The position numbers and the translations under genes are program-made. Source: an uncultured Lachnospiraceae bacterium (GTDB lineage: Bacteria > Bacillota > Clostridia > Lachnospirales > Lachnospiraceae). Taken from it: a DNA stretch of 64,000 bases. Of the stretch, positions 7,786 to 16,385 are shown piece by piece. The notes below the pieces were generated by a model, which saw only the letters and a program-made list of their open reading frames with translations, did not search any database and was not told the DNA's origin. Location: NCBI GenBank assembly GCA_910579465.1, contig CAJTUB010000004.1, positions 62,436-126,435 on the forward strand, given 5' to 3'. The stretch's first letter is position 1; every line of letters starts with the position of its first letter.

Positions 7786-8843
7786 CAGAGCTTGGAAAAG
7801 AAAAACGGATATTAGAGATTCTAGGGCAGGTGGACGAACAATACATCGAGGAGGCGGCGCCGGGACAAGGGACGGAAAAGCCGCACAGGGCAAAAAACCA
7901 CAGTCTGTTGAAATGGGGAGCCGTGGCAGCGTGCGCCTGTGCCGCGGTATGTAGTATCGTTTTGCTCAACCGCCGCGATACCGTGCGGACGTGGCCGATT
8001 CTGGAGGTTACAGCCGCCCCGTCCGCTCCGGGAGATGAGTTTTTTCCTATACCGCGTTGGGAAAACCTGCCTGTTTACCAGCAGTATTCCAGGGTAGTAT
8101 TCGTGGCTTCTGCCGGACAGGAGCCGTCAGAATATACCTCAAGGGGAGGAGAGGTTCCTTCGGAGCGTATCGGGGAAGAGTTAGGCGAGGCCATTGCAAA
8201 GGGCTGGGACAGCTACGCAGAGATAGCCGGTGAGGCACCGGAGCGGCAGAAAGCCGTAAAGGTTTGCAGTATAACGAAAATTTCAAGTGAATGTGCCATC
8301 GCCGTCCAGTATGAGGGAACCGGCGAGTGGTACGCCTTTACCAATGCACATTACCGTCCGCAGACGTTAGGACAGTTTGTCGAGGACCTGAATTTGCGCG
8401 AGGAAATATCATTCGGATCTGTTTACTATGAATATTGGAAGTCCTCCGGGGAGTATGCGACAGTCTGCTTTGATAAGGTGGCTCAGGAGGTCATCCGGGA
8501 GTCCCTTTTGTCGGAGACAGGAGCGGGGAATGAAGCGGACGGGCTGCCGGGCGGGGCACCTGATAAGATACTGGATATCTCGGTGGATATCCCGCTTCTG
8601 GGATACAAAAACATCAGCCTGAGCGTAAGGGAAGAAGGCTATATTGAAACGAATATTCTCGATACGGGGAAACGCTTCTTCATCGGCACCAAAAACACAC
8701 AGGCGTTTGTGGATTATGTTCTGAACGAATGTGAGGGCTATGAGCTTGTCTATGTCGATAGCGAAGGAAAGCCGGAAAACTCCGCGGATAAGGAGCCGGA
8801 AGCAGAACCGACGTCGACACCGGCGCCGGTAAGACCGGAATAA
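7782..8843 (+). CDS. Membrane-anchored partner of the sigma factor (putative anti-sigma)
   Basis: A 353-residue protein with a short cytoplasmic N-terminus (MTELGKEKRILEILGQVDE), one membrane segment at about residues 44-62, and a large extracellular part with a Glu/Pro/Thr-rich end. It overlaps the sigma gene by four bases (ATGA). This order and topology are typical of clostridial sigma factors followed by a membrane regulator, so an anti-sigma role is an inference from position. No zinc-binding anti-sigma motif (HxxxCxxC) is visible. The extracellular part is not a domain I recognise. If the sigma gene is dead, this gene may have lost its target. Confidence 0.65.
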   Translation: MTELGKEKRILEILGQVDEQYIEEAAPGQGTEKPHRAKNHSLLKWGAVAACACAAVCSIVLLNRRDTVRTWPILEVTAAPSAPGDEFFPIPRWENLPVYQQYSRVVFVASAGQEPSEYTSRGGEVPSERIGEELGEAIAKGWDSYAEIAGEAPERQKAVKVCSITKISSECAIAVQYEGTGEWYAFTNAHYRPQTLGQFVEDLNLREEISFGSVYYEYWKSSGEYATVCFDKVAQEVIRESLLSETGAGNEADGLPGGAPDKILDISVDIPLLGYKNISLSVREEGYIETNILDTGKRFFIGTKNTQAFVDYVLNECEGYELVYVDSEGKPENSADKEPEAEPTSTPAPVRPE

Positions 8844-8860
8844 AGGGAATTACTATGGAA

Positions 8861-8987
8861 GGGGCTGCGCATAAAGCGTAGCCCCGGCTTACAAGCGGCA
8901 GGGTATCCCTTTACAGACAGACAGACATTTCTACTGCTTGTAAGCCGTCACTACGCTTGGAGCCTCTGCACTTTGTGCAGAGGCTCC
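8861..8987. repeat. Nested hairpin element (copy B), including terminator
   Basis: Three stems lie in a row. GGGGCTGCGC/GCGTAGCCCC occupies 8861-8885. A 12-bp perfect inverted repeat CGGCTTACAAGC (8885-8896) and GCTTGTAAGCCG (8936-8947) follows. A 13-bp perfect stem with a 3-base loop spans 8959-8987. Together they separate the sigma operon from the convergent carB gene and likely stop transcription from both sides. Part of the element (8936-8963) is repeated at 7085-7113. Confidence 0.65.
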
Positions 8988-8996
8988 GTCTATCCT

Positions 8997-11900
8997 TTAC
9001 TTATCCTTTATTTCGCTGTGGAGCTGCTGTAAGGACTTGATTTCGCGGTTTCCGTGCTTCCTTACGGACTGGATACCCTTTGCGGTAGCCCTTGCGGCAG
9101 CGGCGGTAGTCATATACGGAATCTTGCCCTTGATGGCTGCCTTGCGGATATAGCTGTCGTCGTTTACGCTGTCCTTTCCGGCAGGCGAGTTAATAATCAG
9201 GTCCACCTGACCGTTCGTGATGATGTCCAGGATATTCGGACGGCCCTCGGAGAGCTTCCTTACTAGCTCTGCCTCGATGCCTGCTTCCCAGATGAGCTTA
9301 CACGTATTACCCGTAGCAAGAATCTTAAAGCCGTTACGGGCAAACATCTTTGCCACCTCGATGATATCCGCCTTGTCCTTGCGGTTTACGGAAATCAGCA
9401 CCGTACCCTTTAACGGAAGCTTTGACTGGGTAGCCTCCTGTGCCTTATAGAAAGCTTCGCCGTAGGAAGCGGCCAGACCGAGTACCTCGCCGGTGGAACG
9501 CATCTCCGGTCCGAGAATCGGGTCAACCTCCGGGAACATATTGAACGGGAAAACGGCTTCCTTTACGCCGTAGTACGGAATATCCTGCTCCTTTAAGTCG
9601 GCAACCGGAGACGGTCGGCCGGTAAGCTCTGAAGTAATGATGTCGGTAGCAAGCGGCACCATACGGATATTGCAGACCTTGGAAACCAACGGTACGGTAC
9701 GGGAAGCACGCGGGTTCGCCTCCAGGACATACACCTTGCCGTTTTCAATGGCGTACTGCATATTCATCAGACCCTTGACATGCATTTCCTCTGCAATCTT
9801 CTTGGTATATTCTTTAATGGTACGCACATTTTCCTCGCTGATATGGACGGAAGGGATGATGCAGGCAGAGTCGCCGGAATGGACACCTGCAAGCTCGATA
9901 TGCTCCATAACCGCAGGAACAAAGGCATGGGTGCCGTCACTGATGGCGTCTGCTTCGCATTCCAGCGCGTGGTTTAAGAAACGGTCAATCAGAATCGGGC
10001 GGTCAGGAGTTACACCAACAGCTGCGTTCATATAGTTAATCATGCTTTCGTCGTCGTAAACGACCTCCATGCCGCGGCCGCCAAGTACATAAGACGGGCG
10101 TACCATAGCCGGATAGCCGATTTTCTTTGCAATCGCGAGTGCTTCCTCTGCAGTAGTCGCCATTCCGGACTCCGGCATCGGAATCTCCAGCTTTTCCATC
10201 ATTGCACGGAACAGGTCACGGTCTTCCGCCAGGTCGATAACGGAAGGAGAGGTGCCGAGAATCCGGACGCCGTTCTTTTCCAGGTCTGCCGCAAGGTTCA
10301 GCGGGGTCTGTCCGCCGAACTGTGCGATAACGCCAAGCGGCTGCTCCTTCTTATAGATGCTTAAGACATCCTCTAAGGTCAGTGGCTCAAAGTAGAGCTT
10401 ATCAGAGGTATCGTAGTCGGTAGAAACGGTCTCCGGGTTGCAGTTGACGATAATCGTTTCAAAGCCGAGCTTCTTTAAGGCGAGGGCAGCATGGACACAA
10501 CAGTAATCGAACTCGATGCCCTGTCCGATGCGGTTCGGCCCGCCGCCGAGAATCATAATCTTTTGCTTATCGGTATTCACCGGATTCTTGTCCGGTGCAT
10601 TGTAGGTAGAATAGTAGTAGGCGCTGTCCTGCGTACCGCTGACATGGACGCCCTCCCATGCCTCCTCGACGCCGAGCGCGATACGGCGGCTGCGGATGTC
10701 GTCCTCCGGCACGCCTAAAATCTGGCTCAGGTACTTGTCGGAGAAGCCGTTCTTCTTTGCGGAGATCAGCGCTTCGTCTGCCGGAAGGTGTCCCTTGCTG
10801 GCTGCAAGAGCCTCCTCCTCCTCCACTAACTCCTTCATCTGCTCGATAAAGTAATGCTTTACCTTGGTAATATTGAAAATTTCCTCCACGGAGGCACCCT
10901 TGCGCAGCGCCTCATACATAATGAAATGGCGTTCGCTGGACGGGGTAATCAGCATCTGGAGAAGCTCTTCCTTCGTCTTTGTATCAAAATCCTTTGCATG
11001 GCCAAGACCGTAGCGTCCGGTTTCAAGGCTGCGGATTGCCTTCTGGAATGCTTCCTTGTAGGTCTTACCGATACTCATAACCTCGCCTACGGCGCGCATC
11101 TGGGTGCCAAGTTTGTCCTCAACGCCCTTGAACTTCTCAAAGGCCCAGCGCGCGAACTTGATAACAACATAGTCCCCACCCGGCACATACTTATCCAGCG
11201 TGCCGCACTTACCGCATGGAATATCCTTTAAGGTAAGACCTGCTGCAAGCATTGCGGAAATCAGCGCAATCGGGAAACCGGTAGCTTTGGAGGCAAGCGC
11301 GGAGGAGCGGGAGGTTCTCGGGTTAATTTCTATTACAACGATACGGTCGGTCACCGGGTCGTGGGCAAACTGTACATTGGTTCCGCCGATGACCTGTACG
11401 GACTCTACAATCTTATAGGCCTGCTCCTGTAAACGCTTCTGGCATTCTTCAGAGATGGTAAGCATCGGAGCGGAGCAGAACGAGTCGCCGGTATGGATAC
11501 CAAGAGGGTCGATATTTTCAATAAAGCAGACAGTAATCATATTGTTGTCGGCGTCACGGACAATCTCAAGCTCAAGCTCTTCCCAGCCGAGAATCGACTC
11601 TTCGACAAGAACCTGGCCGACTAAGCTTGCCTGTAAGCCTCTTGCGCAGACAGTCTTTAACTCTTCCTTATTATAAACAAGACCGCCGCCTGCTCCTCCC
11701 ATGGTGTAAGCCGGACGGAGCACAACAGGATAGCCCAGCTTATCGGCAATGGCAAGCGCTTCGTCTACACTGTAGGCAACCTCGCTTCGTGCCATCTCAA
11801 TGCCGATGGCATCCATGGACTTTTTAAATTCAATACGGTCTTCGCCGCGCTCAATCGCGTCAACCTGAACGCCGATAACCTGAACGTGATACTTGTCCAG

Positions 11901-12221
11901 AACGCCTGCACTTGCAAGCTCTGCACAAAGATTCAGACCGGACTGTCCGCCGAGGTTCGGCAGCAGCGCATCCGGACGCTCCTTTGCAATAATCTGTTCC
12001 AGACGCTCTACATTCAGTGGCTCTATGTAGGTGACGTCTGCGGTTTCAGGGTCTGTCATAATGGTAGCCGGGTTAGAGTTGACAAGTACAATTTCATAAC
12101 CGAGCTTTCTGAGCGCTTTGCAGGCCTGTGTTCCGGAATAGTCAAATTCGCAGGCCTGTCCGATAATAATCGGGCCTGAGCCGATAATGAGGACCTTATG
12201 AATATCTGTTCGCTTTGGCAT
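8997..12221 (-). CDS. carB: Carbamoyl-phosphate synthase large subunit
   Basis: Makes carbamoyl phosphate from bicarbonate, ammonia (from the small subunit) and two ATP, for pyrimidine and arginine synthesis. The 1074-residue length is the full family size. It has the two ATP-grasp halves: the first begins KVLIIGSGPIIIGQACEFDY, the second KIMILGGGPNRIGQGIEFDY near residue 555, and INPRTSRSS and ANPRASRTV are the metal-binding ends of each half. The C-terminal MGS-like regulatory domain follows. The start at 12221 has an AGGAGGG site upstream. No carA is beside it, which is unusual, so the small subunit must be encoded elsewhere. Confidence 0.96.
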   Translation of the reverse strand: MPKRTDIHKVLIIGSGPIIIGQACEFDYSGTQACKALRKLGYEIVLVNSNPATIMTDPETADVTYIEPLNVERLEQIIAKERPDALLPNLGGQSGLNLCAELASAGVLDKYHVQVIGVQVDAIERGEDRIEFKKSMDAIGIEMARSEVAYSVDEALAIADKLGYPVVLRPAYTMGGAGGGLVYNKEELKTVCARGLQASLVGQVLVEESILGWEELELEIVRDADNNMITVCFIENIDPLGIHTGDSFCSAPMLTISEECQKRLQEQAYKIVESVQVIGGTNVQFAHDPVTDRIVVIEINPRTSRSSALASKATGFPIALISAMLAAGLTLKDIPCGKCGTLDKYVPGGDYVVIKFARWAFEKFKGVEDKLGTQMRAVGEVMSIGKTYKEAFQKAIRSLETGRYGLGHAKDFDTKTKEELLQMLITPSSERHFIMYEALRKGASVEEIFNITKVKHYFIEQMKELVEEEEALAASKGHLPADEALISAKKNGFSDKYLSQILGVPEDDIRSRRIALGVEEAWEGVHVSGTQDSAYYYSTYNAPDKNPVNTDKQKIMILGGGPNRIGQGIEFDYCCVHAALALKKLGFETIIVNCNPETVSTDYDTSDKLYFEPLTLEDVLSIYKKEQPLGVIAQFGGQTPLNLAADLEKNGVRILGTSPSVIDLAEDRDLFRAMMEKLEIPMPESGMATTAEEALAIAKKIGYPAMVRPSYVLGGRGMEVVYDDESMINYMNAAVGVTPDRPILIDRFLNHALECEADAISDGTHAFVPAVMEHIELAGVHSGDSACIIPSVHISEENVRTIKEYTKKIAEEMHVKGLMNMQYAIENGKVYVLEANPRASRTVPLVSKVCNIRMVPLATDIITSELTGRPSPVADLKEQDIPYYGVKEAVFPFNMFPEVDPILGPEMRSTGEVLGLAASYGEAFYKAQEATQSKLPLKGTVLISVNRKDKADIIEVAKMFARNGFKILATGNTCKLIWEAGIEAELVRKLSEGRPNILDIITNGQVDLIINSPAGKDSVNDDSYIRKAAIKGKIPYMTTAAAARATAKGIQSVRKHGNREIKSLQQLHSEIKDK

Positions 12222-12265
12222 GGGTGTGCCCTCCTGATGATGTACTTAAATTTCTTTTTCATTCT

Positions 12266-12294
12266 ATTGTATAACAGAATGTAAAAAATGAAAA
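12266..12294 (-). promoter_or_regulatory. Promoter for carB
   Basis: On the minus strand TTTTCA (12294-12289) and TACAAT (12271-12266) are spaced by 17 bases, about 40 bases before the carB start. I see no PyrR-type or other leader structure. Confidence 0.5.
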
Positions 12295-12355
12295 GGGGGA
12301 AAATAAAAAAAGTGCAATCCGTCTGAAAACGGTGGAGAAATAAGCGGAAAAATAG

Positions 12356-12384
12356 TTGCGGTTTGCTTGAAAATGTGATAAAAT
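12356..12384 (+). promoter_or_regulatory. Promoter for the polysaccharide locus
   Basis: TTGCGG (12356-12361), 17 bases, TAAAAT (12379-12384), about 60 bases ahead of the wzz-like gene. This is the only clear promoter I see before the long run of same-strand polysaccharide genes. Confidence 0.5.
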
Positions 12385-12449
12385 AAGCGTCGGGCTATGC
12401 TTTGCACCCGGAAACCAATGGAACTATAAGGAAGGAACAGAGGAAGCTG

Positions 12450-13874
12450 ATGAACGAGCAGGAAAAGGAAATTAACATAAAACGTTTATTATATAAGGCA
12501 TTGAGAAACTGGCGTGTTGCCGCGCTTATAGGCATTGTAGGCGCACTGGCAGTCGGCGGCACAAAGTGTGCCATGGAAATGACAAAGATTTTTGACCCGG
12601 AGGTTATTGAAGAGCGCCAGACAGAGTATCTGGGTGAGCTTGCGCTGTACCAGCAGAAGGGTGAAACCATCCGTAAGGATATTGATAAGGTTGAGACTTC
12701 GATTGCGCAGCAGGAGGAATATAACGAAAACTCCATTCTGATGAAGATAGACCCGTACAACGAATGGCGCGGTTCGATTGATTTCTATGTAGAGACCGAT
12801 TACAAGATTATACCGGAATCTTCTTATCAGAATCAGAACATTGCAAGTCAGATTGTGTATGTATATAATACCTATATTACGAACGGGGAGCTGTATCAGT
12901 ATATTATTGACCGCCTTGAGACCAAAACGGAAATCCGTTATCTGCGGGAGGTACTGGGCGCTTCCATCGATGCGCAGAACTTTCTGATTCACTTTAATGT
13001 GCGAAATGTTTCCGAGGAGGCCAGCAGGGAGCTGCTTACGCTTGTCGAGGAAGGGATGCGTGCAAAGCAGACAGAGATTTTGCAGAGCATTGGTGAATAT
13101 AAGCTTCTGACGACGAACAGTTCCGCGTACTCCCAGATTAATTATGAGTTGGAGCAGAGCCAGAAGGATAACCTGCGGGAAGTAGAGGATTTAAAAATAT
13201 CCCTTACGGCGAAGCAGTTTGAGCAGCTGGAATGGAAGCGCGGCGAAAGAAATATTAAAGAGCCGGTAATCAGCAGAGTGGATGCCGTAAAGATTGGTAT
13301 TAAAACGGCAGTTCTTACCGGAATAATTATTGGTTTTCTGATTGTGATTTTTTATGGTGTGCGCTATCTTTTTTCCAAGCTCGTACAGGACAGAGACGAG
13401 TTCGACGGCTGGGGCTGCTTTGTGGCAGAACTGCCGCGCTCGTACAAAAAGCGTGTGTTCCGCTGGATAGACCGCATAATTTCCCGGTGGTTTTTAGGAA
13501 ATGTAAAGGCAGACGAGTATGAGACAAGGCTTGCTTCTGCAGCAAAGCAGATTGGCGAGGCAGCAAAGCTTTCCTATGCTTCAGCAGAGCCGGTGCTTGC
13601 ATTGGCGGGCGATCTGCCAAAGGAGGAGCTGGAGGCGCTGGCTGCTGCAATGCAGAAGTTTAAGGCAGTGAGCGGTGTGCGCTTTGTGGCAGCGGGAGAC
13701 CCGCTTCTCGAGGTGGGCGCAATCGATACCATTCTTCAGGCGGACGGTATCGTGCTGACGGCAAAGCAGGAGTGTACCAGAAGAGAAACCGTATATCAGA
13801 TAAAGAAACAGTTACACGAACTTAAGAAGCCTTTGGCGGCAGTGGTGCTGACGGAAGCAGACGCGCTGATGTAA
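12450..13874 (+). CDS. Wzz/CpsC-like chain length protein with degenerate kinase-like C-terminus
   Basis: A 474-residue polysaccharide co-polymerase. Membrane segments lie near residues 22-40 and 284-306, flanking an extracellular coiled region, as in Wzz/CpsC. After the second segment comes a cytoplasmic domain of about 160 residues that resembles the C-terminal half of BY-kinases (CpsD/CapB): hydrophobic strands, AIDTILQADGIVLTAKQE, then KPLAAVVLTEADAL. No Walker A loop and no Tyr-rich tail are seen, so it is probably inactive. Wzz proteins set chain length together with Wzy and the kinase. ATG 12450 has GGAAG upstream; a frame extending to 12402 lacks a good site. It is the first gene of the locus and not AT-rich. 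Confidence 0.75.
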   Translation: MNEQEKEINIKRLLYKALRNWRVAALIGIVGALAVGGTKCAMEMTKIFDPEVIEERQTEYLGELALYQQKGETIRKDIDKVETSIAQQEEYNENSILMKIDPYNEWRGSIDFYVETDYKIIPESSYQNQNIASQIVYVYNTYITNGELYQYIIDRLETKTEIRYLREVLGASIDAQNFLIHFNVRNVSEEASRELLTLVEEGMRAKQTEILQSIGEYKLLTTNSSAYSQINYELEQSQKDNLREVEDLKISLTAKQFEQLEWKRGERNIKEPVISRVDAVKIGIKTAVLTGIIIGFLIVIFYGVRYLFSKLVQDRDEFDGWGCFVAELPRSYKKRVFRWIDRIISRWFLGNVKADEYETRLASAAKQIGEAAKLSYASAEPVLALAGDLPKEELEALAAAMQKFKAVSGVRFVAAGDPLLEVGAIDTILQADGIVLTAKQECTRRETVYQIKKQLHELKKPLAAVVLTEADALM

Positions 13875-14079
13875 AGGGAGAAGAAGCAGGAGGAATGAGC
13901 AGTAATGAAGTTTCTCCTGCAAAAGTTTATAGAGAAAGTGAAATTGTAGGGTGTTTGTTTGGAGTTTTGAAATGCAGACAATAGAGAATTGGACATGATG
14001 GGTTGCCAAAAGTATCCAGCATACTGGTTGGGAAGAGAAAAGAGGAGCTGCTGAAAGAGCTTGGGACAGGAGGAATCGC

Positions 14080-14994
14080 GTGGAGAAGAGTAAAAGAACG
14101 AGAACGATAATACAGGGAACGATATGTATAGGATTGTTATGTTTGATTTGGGGCGGGTATTTTCTTGTGACACATTTTGGAACGGATAAGATATTAGAGG
14201 TAAAGGAAGATGATTTTTCCTGGGTGTATCAGGTAGATTCGGCAGAAGTTGGAGAGAAAGAGTTTATACTTTATGGTTTTGCGTTTGAATTGGATACTGA
14301 TGCAACAAAGGATGCATTTGAAATAGTGTTACAAGATATCGGATCAAAGAAAAAGATTTTTCTGGAGACAGAGTATATAGAGAGGGAAGATGTGAATGCG
14401 TATTTCCGTTGCGAATATGACTATTCAAAATCGGGATTTAAAGCAGTTTGTAAGAAAGAGAAAATTATTCAGAAAGATATTTATGAGGTGCTTTTACGTA
14501 AATCAGGGAAACAGACAGCATATCGTACGGGGATTTATATTGTGGAAGGTCAATTAACGTATGTTAATCCGACGGAATTTTTGCCGCTTGAAGTTGCAGG
14601 AACGGATTTGCAAAAGGTAATCGAAAATGGAGTTCTCAGAGTATATAGACCTGAGGATAGAATATATATATATCAGTATATGGGAGAACTTTATTGGATT
14701 GCAGAACAGGATTATGCATTCAATGAAGATGGAGATGTATATGTCCAATATAGAGTAGATACAAATCAACCCGACAGGCTTCCAAAGGAGAGAGAGGAAA
14801 GCCGATTGAATTGGGATGACTGTGGGTTTATGTTTTATGGAAATGAATTGTTAGACTGGAATACAGGAAAGTATCGTGTGGCAAAGAAAAAGTTACCTAC
14901 GGAGTATTCTGTAACAAGAATCTGTTCCGGAAAATATAAAGGAGATTGGATTTGGCTGCAGTATTTCCGACCATATTATCAATTTGATAAATAA
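14080..14994 (+). CDS. Uncharacterised membrane-anchored protein of the polysaccharide locus
   Basis: A 304-residue protein that I do not recognise. A single hydrophobic segment near residues 9-29 (IQGTICIGLLCLIWGGYFL) follows a basic start, so it is probably anchored with the rest outside the cell. The outer part is rich in aromatic and charged residues and predicted strands (for example EKEFILYGFAFEL, DRIYIYQYMGELYWIAEQ). It starts with GTG behind CAGGAGGA. This is the first gene with the AT-rich composition of the polysaccharide island. Position suggests a part in polymer assembly or export, but no function is assigned. Confidence 0.6.
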   Translation: MEKSKRTRTIIQGTICIGLLCLIWGGYFLVTHFGTDKILEVKEDDFSWVYQVDSAEVGEKEFILYGFAFELDTDATKDAFEIVLQDIGSKKKIFLETEYIEREDVNAYFRCEYDYSKSGFKAVCKKEKIIQKDIYEVLLRKSGKQTAYRTGIYIVEGQLTYVNPTEFLPLEVAGTDLQKVIENGVLRVYRPEDRIYIYQYMGELYWIAEQDYAFNEDGDVYVQYRVDTNQPDRLPKEREESRLNWDDCGFMFYGNELLDWNTGKYRVAKKKLPTEYSVTRICSGKYKGDWIWLQYFRPYYQFDK

Positions 14995-15057
14995 ATAGTG
15001 GAAATGCTTTATCAAGGGATGAGAATGAAGTAGCAGCAGGAAATGGAGGATGAGTAT

Positions 15058-15732
15058 ATGAAGTATTTAATAGTAGTAGCACATCCGGATGATGAAGTTT
15101 TAGGAGCAGGAGCTACTATACACAAATTGACCCTTAATCGACATCAGGTTGCAGTATGTACAATGGCAAATCATGCTGCAGCCAGAGCAAATCGTTCAGA
15201 TACCCTTTCCAAAGATCAGGATAAAGCGTTGTCAATGATAGGAGTTTCAAAATTATATGCGGCGGACTTTCCTAATATTAAGATGAATACAGTTCCGCAT
15301 CTGGATATGGTACAATTTATTGAGGGCTGTATAAAGGATTTTGCTGCAGAGGCCATTATTACTCACCATCCTTCAGATACGAATATTGATCATCAGGAGA
15401 CAAGTCGTGCGGCGCAAGCAGCATGTAGATTATTCCAGAGGGTAGACGGTATTCCGGCGCTGAAATTGTTCCTTTTTATGGAGGTATTATCGTCTACAGA
15501 ATGGGCAATGGATTCAAGTACAAATAGATTTATGCCAAACTATTTTGCCGAGATTGGAAGAGAGGGTGTTGATACAAAGCTGCAGGCATTATCTGCTTAC
15601 AGCGGGGTAATGAGAGACTATCCCCATCCTAGAAGCAGGGAGGCAATTGAAGGTCTGGCGGCTTATCGTGGCGCCCAGGCGGGCTGTAATTATGCAGAGG
15701 CATTTGAATGTGTATTTGGGAGAATGGAGTAG
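15058..15732 (+). CDS. PIG-L/LmbE-family N-acetyl-hexosamine deacetylase
   Basis: A 224-residue zinc hydrolase of the PIG-L family, whose members remove the N-acetyl group from GlcNAc-containing substrates. The first motif VVAHPDDEVLGAGATI gives the metal ligands and catalytic Asp, and THHPSDTNIDHQE gives the second His set. ATG 15058 has GGAGGA seven bases before it; an in-frame ATG at 15043 overlaps that site. It is followed closely by the priming transferase gene. In this place it likely deacetylates an amino sugar of the repeat unit, lipid-linked or free, leaving a free amine that another enzyme could modify. Confidence 0.85.
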   Translation: MKYLIVVAHPDDEVLGAGATIHKLTLNRHQVAVCTMANHAAARANRSDTLSKDQDKALSMIGVSKLYAADFPNIKMNTVPHLDMVQFIEGCIKDFAAEAIITHHPSDTNIDHQETSRAAQAACRLFQRVDGIPALKLFLFMEVLSSTEWAMDSSTNRFMPNYFAEIGREGVDTKLQALSAYSGVMRDYPHPRSREAIEGLAAYRGAQAGCNYAEAFECVFGRME

Positions 15733-15734
15733 AT

Positions 15735-16385
15735 ATGTATCAAAGATTTTTTAAACGTTTATTAGATATTGTGTTAGCTGCATTTTTAATCATCATTTTA
15801 TCGCCTTTTTATTTATGCCTATTTGTTTATGTAAGAATATTTATGGGCTCTCCGGTTTTGTTTTCACAAGAGAGAATTGGTAAGAATGAAAAAACTTTTA
15901 AATTATATAAATTTCGTTCCATGACAAATGAAACAGATGAAAATGGTAAGTTATTAGATGAACAAAAGCGGTTAACAAAAGCAGGCATATTACTTCGGTC
16001 AAGCTCATTAGATGAACTGCCGGAGTTATTCTGCATTTTAGCCGGTAAGATGTCTTTTGTTGGTCCGCGGCCGTTACCAACGTATTATGCCCCGTTTTTT
16101 TTAGATAAGGAACGAATTAGGCATAGTGTATGTGGGGGACTGATTCCTCCTGACGGACTTTGTGGAGAAACGACTCCTGAGTGGGAAACTCAGTTTGAAT
16201 ATGATGTTTATTATGCCGAAAATGTTTCATTTGTTTTAGACATCAAAGTAATTTTTGCAACCTTTAAGATTTTGTTTAAACGCATGAAAAACAATTATGG
16301 CGCGGAGGATAGACCTCATTTGAATGAATATCGTAAGAATATGATTATAGAGCAGGAGAATGAAAATGAATTGTCAATTAAATAA
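15735..16385 (+). CDS. Priming undecaprenyl-phosphate sugar-1-phosphate transferase
   Basis: A 216-residue bacterial sugar transferase (WbaP/WcaJ C-terminal domain type, like PglC), which starts repeat-unit synthesis by moving sugar-1-P from a UDP-sugar to undecaprenyl phosphate. One hydrophobic N-terminal segment (VLAAFLIIILSPFYL) is followed by the signature FSQERIGKNEKTFKLYKFRSM, SSLDELPELF with the catalytic Asp-Glu, and MSFVGPRPLP. It starts two bases after the deacetylase stop and overlaps the next gene. The sugar specificity cannot be seen; a product of the local dehydratases is possible. Confidence 0.92.
   Translation: MYQRFFKRLLDIVLAAFLIIILSPFYLCLFVYVRIFMGSPVLFSQERIGKNEKTFKLYKFRSMTNETDENGKLLDEQKRLTKAGILLRSSSLDELPELFCILAGKMSFVGPRPLPTYYAPFFLDKERIRHSVCGGLIPPDGLCGETTPEWETQFEYDVYYAENVSFVLDIKVIFATFKILFKRMKNNYGAEDRPHLNEYRKNMIIEQENENELSIK

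Noticed and set aside
13895..13984. 29-codon open frame with AGGAGG before it, after the wzz-like gene
   Set aside because: Too short, no recognisable sequence, and it lies at the junction to the AT-rich block; probably chance.
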